Below, one piece after another: positions 22,744 through 30,485 of a stretch of DNA of 64,000 nucleotides (position 1 is its first letter; each line of letters starts with the position of its first letter). A program made the position numbers and the translations under genes. The DNA comes from CAIKZZ01 sp035524595. GTDB taxonomy: Bacteria > Pseudomonadota > Gammaproteobacteria > Steroidobacterales > Steroidobacteraceae. Under the pieces are notes generated by a model that was given only the letters and a program-made list of their open reading frames with translations, did not search any database and was not told where the DNA came from. Where the stretch lies: contig DATKOP010000053.1 of assembly GCA_035524595.1 (NCBI GenBank), positions 61,496 to 125,495 of the forward strand. The letters are read 5' to 3'.

Positions 22744-22778
22744 TGCTGCTGTGCAGCATCGATGCTGCGTAGCAGCAT
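22743..22778. promoter_or_regulatory. Two tandem 17-bp palindromes upstream of gltB (candidate operator pair)
   Basis: ATGCTGC-TGT-GCAGCAT at 22743-22759 and ATGCTGC-GTA-GCAGCAT at 22762-22778. The 7-bp arms are identical and perfect, the centres are 19 bp apart, and the pair is separated by CG. The proximal palindrome touches the gltB -35 box, a placement typical of activator or dual regulator sites. Confidence 0.65.
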
Positions 22779-23131
22779 GACACGGCGCCCACCGTGCCCT
22801 GAAGGACGGCTGGCAGGCGCCGGGCGGGCGGCCGGTCCCGCGGGTGGAAACGCCGCGGACGCTACGTGATCCAGCCGCTCGCGAGCGGCGGCTGCCACGC
22901 GCCATCCACCTTGCGAACGCTGGGCATGCCCCCGAGGGAGCCCGCGTCCCGGACGACCCGTGCCCGGGTGTGCGTCCCGTTTGACCGGACCTCGAGGCCG
23001 ACTGGGTGGCAGGTGCCGTGGCGCGCGCCCGGCCCTCCCCGCTGCTCCCTGCTGCGCGCCACCATCCGGCCCTGCGCGTCGCCGTCGAGGTCATCCGCAG
23101 TGCGCGCCGTCGCCACCGGCGCACGGCGGGC
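22779..23131. other. Spacer with no recognisable gene
   Basis: This 353-nt stretch lies between the gltB operator and the end of the DUF4139 gene. Short open frames exist on both strands (for example minus 22862-23116), but none has a ribosome-binding site, domain or convincing composition. No hairpin with a T-run was seen. Confidence 0.4.
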
Positions 23132-24799
23132 TCAGTCCGCGCCGTCTTCCTGCGTCGTCGCGAGGCGGCGGTCGCGCGGGTACTGGACCGAGTAGTAGTG
23201 GCGGATCGCGACCGTCTGCTGCGGCGGCGCGTCGAACTTCCACAGCCAGACGCCCGCCTTGCCGTTCAGGTCGCGGCGGGTGGGCTCGGTCGCGCCCTTC
23301 AGGATCTCGACGCGGACGTCCGCGTGCTTGCTGACCGGGACCCGGTCGACGACCTCGATGCTGATCGGCATCGGATGGAAGTTCGTGATGTCGTAGCGCT
23401 GCCGCGTCTCCTTCAGCGTCTGCTTGCTGACGAGGCCGCGCTCGGCCGACTGCGCCTGCTCCTCGTGCACCGCGACCCGCACCCGCTCGTCGACGCCGAA
23501 GGGCATGCGCACGTCGCCGCCGGGCAGGAAGGCGTTGGTCTCGGCCGCGCCGACGTAGGCGCCGTCGCGGTAGAGCTGCAGCTCGCCGCGCTCGATCGGC
23601 ACGTCGCGCGCGTAGCGAAACGCCGCTTCCAGGTGCGCGGCGCGGCCGGCCTGCGGCACGACGCGCGCGACGAGCTCGACGTCGAAGCCGTCGTCGCCGA
23701 GCGCATAGAGCCGCGCCTGGCGGTCGGCCGGCAGCGTGAGGCGGCCAGGGATGCGGTAGTCCGCCAGGTACTCGGTGGCCGACTCGCGCGCCTGCTTGCG
23801 CGCGCCGGTGACGACCACCTCCTCGACCGCCGGGGCCGGCGCCGCGGGCGGCGCGAGCGCGACGTTGCGCACGGCGTCGGCCCTGAGCCGGTCGCGCGCC
23901 AGCGTCGGCTCCTCGAGGCTCACGAACAGCGAGCCGACCTCGGGCGTCGCGACGTCGCCCGCCGGCAGCGCCGTGGTCAGCGTCAGCTCGACGTTCGACC
24001 AGTCCTCGCCGCTGCCCTGCTGCACCTGCCCCTGCCGTGCCAGCGTGACGTGCTTCTTGCGCGTGTCGAGCCGCGCCTCGTAGACCCAGGTCCAGCCGGC
24101 GTCGGCGACCGTGTAGGACACCGACACCGTCGGCGTCGAGGCCGAGCCCGCCTCGAGCGCGGTGCGGATCTCGGTGCTCTGCCTGCTCTGCGTCGCGATC
24201 TTGGCGAGGTCCGCCTTCTGCTTCTCGAGCTCGCGGTCGATGGCCCGCAGCTGCAGGTTCGCCTCGCGCACCCGCCGGTGCGCGGCGACGGCGCTCGAGG
24301 ACATCGTCGCGAGCACCGCGCCCAGGTTGGCGCCGTCGACCGTCGCCTTGGTGGGACTGCCGGCCGGGTTGGCGGCCAGCGAGTCGAGCAGCTTCAGCTG
24401 CAGCTGTGCGGTCGCAACCTCGTCCTGCGCCGCCTGGCGCCGGTCGCCGGTCTCCTCGATCCGGCGCCTGAGCTCGCGCTCGGCCTCGGAGGCGAACCGG
24501 CCCTCGTTGATGCGCACGACCTCGATCCCGCCGAGGCGCACCAGCGGCGACTCGACCGCGACGCGCAGGGTCCTCGCGTCGATCCCCGCGGGCAGCCCGC
24601 GCAGCACCAGGCGGTGGTTGCCGGCCGGGATCTCGAGCGCGCCGGCGCGGGTGACCTCGGCGCCCTCGCGATACACCGTGACCCGGTCGACCGGCAGCGT
24701 CGCCGGCAGGTCCGCCGCCGTCGCGCCGCTCGCCGCCGCGGCGACGAGCGCGGCGCCGCCCACGAGCGTGCGCGGCCGGCGTCCGAAGATTCCCGTCAT
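23132..24799 (-). CDS. Exported DUF4139 (mucoidy-inhibitor-like) protein
   Basis: 555-residue exported protein. A signal peptide spans about residues 1-29 (ending ATAAD). An N-terminal DUF4140-like domain (about 35-125, PVDRVTVYREGAEVTRAG) is followed by a coiled coil (about 125-210) and a DUF4139 beta-rich domain to the end (VSVSYTVADAGWTWVYEARLD ... KFDAPPQQTVAIRHYYSV). Family function is not established. The ATG at 24799 is preceded by GGGAGGG with a 7-nt gap, better than the in-frame start 12 codons upstream. An odd EEVVVTGARK segment resembles the N-terminal signature of TonB-dependent receptors. Confidence 0.87.
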   Translation of the reverse strand: MTGIFGRRPRTLVGGAALVAAAASGATAADLPATLPVDRVTVYREGAEVTRAGALEIPAGNHRLVLRGLPAGIDARTLRVAVESPLVRLGGIEVVRINEGRFASEAERELRRRIEETGDRRQAAQDEVATAQLQLKLLDSLAANPAGSPTKATVDGANLGAVLATMSSSAVAAHRRVREANLQLRAIDRELEKQKADLAKIATQSRQSTEIRTALEAGSASTPTVSVSYTVADAGWTWVYEARLDTRKKHVTLARQGQVQQGSGEDWSNVELTLTTALPAGDVATPEVGSLFVSLEEPTLARDRLRADAVRNVALAPPAAPAPAVEEVVVTGARKQARESATEYLADYRIPGRLTLPADRQARLYALGDDGFDVELVARVVPQAGRAAHLEAAFRYARDVPIERGELQLYRDGAYVGAAETNAFLPGGDVRMPFGVDERVRVAVHEEQAQSAERGLVSKQTLKETRQRYDITNFHPMPISIEVVDRVPVSKHADVRVEILKGATEPTRRDLNGKAGVWLWKFDAPPQQTVAIRHYYSVQYPRDRRLATTQEDGAD

Positions 24800-24910
24800 G
24801 CGGCGTCCCTCCCGCGCGGTCGGCGCGCGCTTCACTCTAGCGTGAAACGCCGCCGGCCCGGGAACGGGGTTAGGCGCGGGGGGCGCGCCCCCGCGCCGGG
24901 CGGAGCCGGC

Positions 24911-27900
24911 TCAGTCCGGCGCGCGCTGCGCGCGGCCGGGCGCGAGGCCGCCGACCACCGGCTCGCCGGCGGGCCGGCCGAGGTGCGGCTCGACGTGGTG
25001 CTCGTGCGTCAGCGCGCGCGCGAAGCGCGGGCCGACCCAGCGTTCGATGTCGTCGATGACCGAGAACGCCGCCGGCACGATCACCAGCGTCAGGAAGGTC
25101 GAGGTGATGATGCCGCCGATCACCGCCACCGCCATCGGCTGGCGGAACGAGGAGGCGTCGCCGATGCCGAGCGCCGTCGGCAGCATGCCGGCGATCATCG
25201 CGACGCTGGTCATGACGATCGGCTGGGCGCGCTTGTGGCCGGCCTCGGCCAGCGCCCCGAGCTTGTCCCGGCCGGCGCGCATCTCCTCGATCGCGAAGTC
25301 CACCAGCAGGATCGAGTTCTTGGCGACGATGCCCATCAGCATCAGGATGCCGATGATCACCGACATCGAGAACGGGATGTTGAAGATCATCAGCGCCAGC
25401 ACCGCGCCGCCGAGCGCGAGCGGCAGCGCGGAGAGGATCGTGACCGGCTGGAAGACGCGCGCGAACAAGAGCACCAGCACCGCGAACACCATCAGCACGC
25501 CGGCGCCGACCGCGAGCAGGAAGTTCGTGAACAGCTCCTCCATGAACTCGGCGGTGCCGACCCGCGGGCTGTGCACGCCCGGCGGCAGGTTCTTGAGCGC
25601 CGGCAGCGCGTCGATCTTCTTCTGCGCATCGCCGAACTGCACGCCGGGCGCGAGGTCGGCGCCGATCATCAGGCGCCGCGACTGGTTGTAGCGGCGGACC
25701 GTCGCCGGGCCCTGTCCGAAGCTGAGCTCGGCGACCGCCTTGAGCGGCACGCTGCCGCCGTTCGCGGTCGGCACCGGCAGGTTCTCGAGGGTCGCCAGGT
25801 CCTCGCGCGAGGACTCCTTGAGGCTGACGCGGATCGGCACCTGCCGGTCGGACAGCGAGAACTTGGCGACGTTCTGCGGGATGTCGCCGAGCGTCGCGAT
25901 GCGCACCGTCTGGCTGATCGACTGCACGGTGACGCCGAGCTCGGCTGCGACGTCGAAGCGCGGCCGCACGACGATCTCGGGGCGCGGCATGTCGCCGTCG
26001 ATGCGCGGGTCGCGGATCTCCTTCAGCCCGCGCATCGCGTCGACGACGTTGCGCGCCGCGGCGTCGACCGCAACCGGGTCGTCGCCGGTGATGAACAGCG
26101 TGAAGTCGCGGCCGTTGAAGCCCTGCTGCGACTGGAACTCGACGTGCGCGTCGGCGATCTTGCGCAGCTCCGGCGCGACCTGGTCCTCCCAGTCCTTCTG
26201 GCTCAGCTTGCGCTGGCTCTTCGGCACCAGCGAGATGAACAGGTTCGCCGTGCGCACCTGGCCGTCCTCGTCCGAGCCCACCGACTCGACGATGCTCGCG
26301 ACCTCCTTGTGGCGGCGCAGGATATCCGCCGCCTGCGCGGAGACGCGCGCGGTGTCCTCGAGCCGCACGCCGGGCGGCAGCTCGATGTTGACCTGGCTCG
26401 CGCCGAGGTCCTCCGGCGGGATGAACGCCTTCGGGATCACCCCGAGCAGCGCGACCGAGCCGATGAAGAACAGGGCCGCGAACCCCAGCGCCTTCCAGCG
26501 GTGCTTGACGCAGGTCCTGAGCCAGCCGAGGTAGCGGCGCATCAGCGCGCCCTCGAGGTGCGGCTTGGTGCCTTCGGGCTTGAGCGTGAACGCCGCCAGC
26601 ACCGGCGTCACGAGCCGCGCCACCAAGAGCGAGAAGAACACCGCCGCCGCGACCGTCAGGCCGAACTGCTTGAAGTACTGGCCGCTGATGCCGCCCATGA
26701 AGCTGACCGGCAGGAACACCGCGATGATCGTCGCCGAGGTCGCCACCACGGCGAGGCCGATCTCGTCGGCGGCGTCGAGCGCCGCCTGGTAGGGCTTCTT
26801 GCCCATGCGGATGTGCCGCACGATGTTCTCGATCTCGACGATCGCGTCGTCGACCAGCACGCCCGCGACCAGCGACAGCGCCAGCAGGCTGACGCCGTTC
26901 AGCGTGAAGTCCATCCACGACATGAAGGCGAAGGTCGGGATCGCCGACAGCGGTATCGCGAGCGCCGAGATCGCGGTGGCGCGCCACTCGCGCAGGAACA
27001 GGAACACGACCGCGACCGCGAGGATCGAGCCCTCGAGCAGCGCATCGACCGCCGAGCGGTAGGCGCGCTTGGTGTGCTCGACGGTCGTGAACACCTCCGT
27101 GACCGACACGCCGGGGTTCTCGTCGAGTATCTTGTGGATCTCGCGGTCGACCTTGTCCTTGGTCGAGACGTCCGAGTAGCCGCGCGCCTTGGTGACGAAG
27201 AAGGTCGTCGCCGGCCGGCCGTCGAGGCGCGACAGCGTGCGGATCTCGGCGACGCCGTCGTGCACCTCCGCGATGTCGTCGAGGCGGGCGACGCGCCCGC
27301 CGGCGACCGTGATCTGGGTCGCGCCGAGCGCGTTCGCGGTGCGGGCGCCGCCGAGCACGCGGATCGACTGCTCGCCGCCGGCGACCTGCAGGCGGCCGCC
27401 CGGCGCGTCGAGGTTCAGCGCCCTGAGCTGCTGGTTGACCTGCACCGCGGTGATGCCGAGCGCCTGCATGCGCGCCGGGTCGAGCTCGACGCGGATCTCG
27501 CGGTCGACGCCGCCGCTGCGGCCGACCTGGGCGACGCCCGGGACCGCCAGCAGCCGCTTGGTGACCGTGCTGTCGACGAACCAGCTGAGCTGCTCGGGCG
27601 TCATCGAGGTCGTGCTGACCGCGTAATAGGCGATCGGCCCGCCATCGCCGTCCTGGCGCGTGATCGACGGCTCCTGGATCCCTTCCGGCAGCTCCGAGCG
27701 CACGCGGGCGACCGCGTCGCGCACGTCGCTGACCGCGCGGTCGATCGGCGTGCCGATCTGGAACTCGATCCAGATGCGCGCCGTGCCCTCGACCGCGCGC
27801 GAGGTGATGTTGTGCACGTTGCCGACGCTCGCGACCGCGCCCTCGATCTTCTGCATCACCTGCGTTTCCATCTCGGTCGGTGCGGCGCCCGGCTGCGAGA

Positions 27901-28048
27901 CCTGGACCAGCACCTGCGGGAAGGAGATGTCGGGATTGAGGTTGATCGGCAGGCGGATGAACGCCACCGTGCCGACGAACGCCAGCACGACGAACAGCAC
28001 GATCGGGAAGATCGGGTGCTTGATCGCCCATGCCGAGATGTTTCTCAC
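24911..28048 (-). CDS. RND efflux transporter permease (HAE1/AcrB-like)
   Basis: 1045-residue inner-membrane proton-driven drug efflux pump, of standard AcrB length. It starts with the usual cytoplasmic tail and TM1 (WAIKHPIFPIVLFVVLAF), then the porter loop (NLNPDISFPQVLVQVSQPGA). TM4 carries the proton-relay pair in VAGVLVDDAIVEIENIVRHI. The second porter loop and TM7-12 follow, with GIVAKNSILLVDFA in TM10-11. It overlaps the adaptor gene by 4 nt (ATGA). No outer-membrane channel gene is adjacent, so a shared TolC-type partner is likely. Substrates are unknown. Confidence 0.95.
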   Translation of the reverse strand: MRNISAWAIKHPIFPIVLFVVLAFVGTVAFIRLPINLNPDISFPQVLVQVSQPGAAPTEMETQVMQKIEGAVASVGNVHNITSRAVEGTARIWIEFQIGTPIDRAVSDVRDAVARVRSELPEGIQEPSITRQDGDGGPIAYYAVSTTSMTPEQLSWFVDSTVTKRLLAVPGVAQVGRSGGVDREIRVELDPARMQALGITAVQVNQQLRALNLDAPGGRLQVAGGEQSIRVLGGARTANALGATQITVAGGRVARLDDIAEVHDGVAEIRTLSRLDGRPATTFFVTKARGYSDVSTKDKVDREIHKILDENPGVSVTEVFTTVEHTKRAYRSAVDALLEGSILAVAVVFLFLREWRATAISALAIPLSAIPTFAFMSWMDFTLNGVSLLALSLVAGVLVDDAIVEIENIVRHIRMGKKPYQAALDAADEIGLAVVATSATIIAVFLPVSFMGGISGQYFKQFGLTVAAAVFFSLLVARLVTPVLAAFTLKPEGTKPHLEGALMRRYLGWLRTCVKHRWKALGFAALFFIGSVALLGVIPKAFIPPEDLGASQVNIELPPGVRLEDTARVSAQAADILRRHKEVASIVESVGSDEDGQVRTANLFISLVPKSQRKLSQKDWEDQVAPELRKIADAHVEFQSQQGFNGRDFTLFITGDDPVAVDAAARNVVDAMRGLKEIRDPRIDGDMPRPEIVVRPRFDVAAELGVTVQSISQTVRIATLGDIPQNVAKFSLSDRQVPIRVSLKESSREDLATLENLPVPTANGGSVPLKAVAELSFGQGPATVRRYNQSRRLMIGADLAPGVQFGDAQKKIDALPALKNLPPGVHSPRVGTAEFMEELFTNFLLAVGAGVLMVFAVLVLLFARVFQPVTILSALPLALGGAVLALMIFNIPFSMSVIIGILMLMGIVAKNSILLVDFAIEEMRAGRDKLGALAEAGHKRAQPIVMTSVAMIAGMLPTALGIGDASSFRQPMAVAVIGGIITSTFLTLVIVPAAFSVIDDIERWVGPRFARALTHEHHVEPHLGRPAGEPVVGGLAPGRAQRAPD

Positions 28049-29265
28049 GGCGCGTCCTTCGCGGCCGCGACCCGCACGAGCTCGCCCTCGTGCAGGAAGG
28101 CCGCCGCGGTGGTGACCACGCGCTCGCTGCCGTCGAGGCCGTCGACGACGACGATGCCGCTCGGCTGCGCGCCGCCGACGCGCACCGCGCGCCGCTGCAC
28201 GTGGCCGTCGGCGCCGACGATCAGCACGTAGCTGCCGCGCGCATCCGACTGCAGCGCCGTCTGCGCCACGATCGGCCGGTTGTCGGTGCCGACCTTGACC
28301 TCGCCGCGCGCGAAGGCGCCGGGGCGCAGGTTCGGGTCCTTCGGCAGGGTGACGCGCACCTCGCCGAGCCGGGTCGTCGGGTCGATCACGGCGCCGAGCA
28401 GGCGCACGGTGCCCTGCGCCGGCGTCGCGACGCCGGTCACGCGGACCTCGGCCGGCTGCCCGACCCTGAGCCGCGGCAGGTCCTGCTCCGACGCCAGCGC
28501 CCGCATCTCGATCTCGCCGCCGCGCGCCAGGCGAAACAGCGCCGGCCCGCCCGGGGTCACGGCCTGGCCGACCTCGGCGGTGCGCGTCAGCACGATGCCG
28601 TCGGCCGGGGCGCGGATCTCGGTGCGGCCGAGGCGCGCCTCGGACTCGGCGAGCTGCGCCTCGGCGGCCCGGACCTTCGCCGCGGTGGTCACGGCATCCG
28701 AGTGGCGCTTGCCGACCTCCTCCTTGGAGAGCGCACCGACCGAGTTGGCGATCGCCTCGGCGCGGTGCCAGTCGGCGTCGGCGCGCGCGGCCTCGGCGCG
28801 GCTCTGCTCGAGGGCGGCCCGCAGGCTCGCGACCTGCGGCGCGAGCACCGAGGTGTCGAGGCGCGCGAGCACCTGCCCGGCGCGCACGTGGTCGCCGACC
28901 TCCACCAGCACCGCGGCGATGTGCCCGGCCTCGGCGTCGACGCCGATCGGCATGTCGTAGCGGGCGACGATCGCGCCGGTGAAGCTGACGGTCATGGTGT
29001 ACGGCGTGCGCCCCGGCGGCAGCGCGGTCACGAGCGGCGCCGACTCGGCCGCCGTCGGCGCAGCCGACTTCGCGCCGCCGCGCATCGCGACCACGAGCCC
29101 GACGACGACCAGCAGCAGGATCGCCGCGGCGACCAGGTAGCCGCGGCGCAGCAGGCCGGGCTCGCGGGCCGGCGGCGCCGGACGCGGGGCGATCGGGGTC
29201 GGCAGCGAGGGCTCATCCAGGTTCACGGTGGACGGCTCCAAGTGCGGCAGGGCTTCATCGTTCAC
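28045..29265 (-). CDS. RND efflux periplasmic adaptor (membrane fusion protein)
   Basis: HlyD/AcrA-type adaptor of about 406 residues linking the permease to an outer-membrane channel. A short cytoplasmic Pro-rich N-terminus is followed by one TM helix (YLVAAAILLLVVVGLVVAM) instead of a lipobox. A biotinyl-lipoyl half-motif (GHIAAVLVEVGDHVRAGQVLARLD), an alpha-hairpin, the second half-motif (APADGIVLTRTAEVGQAV) and a beta-barrel follow. The start is uncertain: GTG 29265 has no Shine-Dalgarno, while GTG 29226 has GGAG 9 nt upstream. First gene of the efflux operon. Confidence 0.88.
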   Translation of the reverse strand: MNDEALPHLEPSTVNLDEPSLPTPIAPRPAPPAREPGLLRRGYLVAAAILLLVVVGLVVAMRGGAKSAAPTAAESAPLVTALPPGRTPYTMTVSFTGAIVARYDMPIGVDAEAGHIAAVLVEVGDHVRAGQVLARLDTSVLAPQVASLRAALEQSRAEAARADADWHRAEAIANSVGALSKEEVGKRHSDAVTTAAKVRAAEAQLAESEARLGRTEIRAPADGIVLTRTAEVGQAVTPGGPALFRLARGGEIEMRALASEQDLPRLRVGQPAEVRVTGVATPAQGTVRLLGAVIDPTTRLGEVRVTLPKDPNLRPGAFARGEVKVGTDNRPIVAQTALQSDARGSYVLIVGADGHVQRRAVRVGGAQPSGIVVVDGLDGSERVVTTAAAFLHEGELVRVAAAKDAP

Positions 29266-29297
29266 GGATCGGGTACCGGGTGCCGGAGAGGGTCGCG

Positions 29298-29303
29298 ATT
29301 CTA
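29298..29303 (-). promoter_or_regulatory. Possible -10 element of the efflux operon
   Basis: TAGAAT on the minus strand (5 of 6 consensus) about 33 nt upstream of the adaptor start. I see no good -35 at 16-18 nt. It lies downstream of the terminator at 29407-29447, as a new promoter should. Confidence 0.35.
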
Positions 29304-29406
29304 CGCGGTCCCTGCGGGTTTTCCCGAGGCGACGCGGCCAGACGTGCGACTGCCGCGACGAACCGAGCAGGCGCCGCGGCGGGCGGCGGCGGGCCCCGGC
29401 GGGGCC

Positions 29407-29447
29407 AAAAAGAAGGCGCCGGGAGCTGGGGGAAGCTCGTCGGCGCC
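29407..29447 (-). terminator. Rho-independent terminator after the SPOR lipoprotein gene
   Basis: GGCGCCG (29415-29421) pairs with CGGCGCC (29441-29447) and GAGCT (29423-29427) pairs with AGCTC (29434-29438), leaving a small internal loop. On the minus strand the stem is followed by TTCTTTTT. It separates the SPOR gene from the efflux operon. Confidence 0.7.
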
Positions 29448-29619
29448 AAGATTTCAAACCACAGGGGGAGTTGAGACTTGCAGTCTAATCAAAGCAAGCC
29501 CCGTGCCAGCTCTGGATATTCAGACAAATCAAATAGTTACGTTGGCGCACGCCCCGGAAGACGCCGCCAACCTGACGTCCCGCGTCAGCTTTTGACGCTC
29601 CGGCCGGTCCGCGGCTGAC
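29448..29619. other. AT-richer spacer downstream of the SPOR gene
   Basis: Between the SPOR stop and its terminator lies about 170 nt, locally much less GC-rich than the rest, with a small inverted repeat AGACT-TGC-AGTCT at 29474-29486. No open frame looks coding. It may be a long 3' untranslated region; the composition is unusual for this window. Confidence 0.35.
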
Positions 29620-30396
29620 CTAGCGCGGCGGTTCGGCGGCCGCGGGCGGCGGAGCGATGAGAATGCAGGGATCCTGGCCCGCCGCGAGCGTCGCGCACAG
29701 CGACTCGGCCGCCGCGCGCTCGAGGCCCGCGACCTGCAGCCGGAAGACCTCGCGGCCGTTCGCCGTACGGGCGGTGCCGATCAGCGGGGACTGCGCCGCG
29801 AGGCCGGGGTAGCGCGCGACGAGCTCGCCCCAGACCCGTTCGGCGGTGGCGCGGTCGCGCAGTGCCCCGAGCTGCACCCGGTAGCGGCCCGGTGCCCGCG
29901 GCTGCGACGCCGCGCCGGTCGCGGCGCTCGCGCCCGCGCCAGGCTGCTGCGCGGCGGGCGCTGTCACCGCCGTCCCGACCGGCGGCGGCGCGGCGGTCGC
30001 CGGCGCCTCGCCCGGCGCCGCCGCCGCTGGCGGCGCGCCGAGGTTCAGGTTGGCGATCGCGACGAGCGCATCGTGCGCGTGCGCGCCCTGCGGGTAGCTG
30101 CGCAGGTACTGCTGGTACGCCGCCGGCGTGTCGCTGGCGTGCGCGCGCTGCCAGTCCCCGTCCTCGAGCGCGGCCAGCCGTGCCTGCGCATCCTGCGCGT
30201 GCACGCTGTCCGGGTGCGCGCGCAGATAGGCGTTCCAGGCCGCGGCGGTGCCGGTGCGGGCCGCCTGGTCGTAGTCCGCGTCGCCGCCGCAGCCCCCCGC
30301 CGCGAGGCACGCCGCGAGCGCGATGCGGGCCAGGCGCGCGGGCGACGCGCCGTCGGGGCTGCGGCCGGAGGAGACGACGGGAGCGCGGCGTGGCAT
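29620..30396 (-). CDS. SPOR-domain lipoprotein
   Basis: 258-residue exported protein. A lipoprotein-type signal ends LAAGGC. Two TPR-like helical repeats follow (AWNAYLRAHPDSVHAQDAQARL and AYQQYLRSYPQGAHAHDALV), then a Pro/Ala-rich linker, then a C-terminal SPOR domain (RYRVQLGALRDRATAERVWGEL ... EVFRLQVAGL). SPOR domains bind denuded glycan strands at division septa, so septal peptidoglycan binding is the likely role. The start ATG lacks a clear Shine-Dalgarno. It is downstream of the Mrp-like gene on the same strand (89-nt gap) and ends at a clear terminator. Confidence 0.87.
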   Translation of the reverse strand: MPRRAPVVSSGRSPDGASPARLARIALAACLAAGGCGGDADYDQAARTGTAAAWNAYLRAHPDSVHAQDAQARLAALEDGDWQRAHASDTPAAYQQYLRSYPQGAHAHDALVAIANLNLGAPPAAAAPGEAPATAAPPPVGTAVTAPAAQQPGAGASAATGAASQPRAPGRYRVQLGALRDRATAERVWGELVARYPGLAAQSPLIGTARTANGREVFRLQVAGLERAAAESLCATLAAGQDPCILIAPPPAAAEPPR

Positions 30397-30485
30397 GCGC
30401 GGCAAGAGTAGCGAGCGCAGCTCCCCGGCGTACAGCGGCGAGCGGCGACACCGGCAGGCGGCGCCACGGCGCCGCCCGCAGGCGG

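Noticed and set aside
22862..23116. 84-codon minus-strand open frame ahead of the gltB operator
   Set aside because: No ribosome-binding site and no recognisable domain; I cannot support it as a gene or pseudogene.
23006..28231. Plus-strand open frame of about 1740 codons opposite the DUF4139 and RND genes
   Set aside because: The opposite strand carries recognisable DUF4139 and AcrB-type proteins. This frame is low-complexity Arg/Asp/His sequence.
29392..29406. GGCCCC/GGGGCC hairpin next to an A5 run
   Set aside because: The A-run follows the stem on the plus strand and the T-run precedes it on the minus strand, so it is not a terminator in either direction. The real terminator is the neighbouring stem at 29415-29447.
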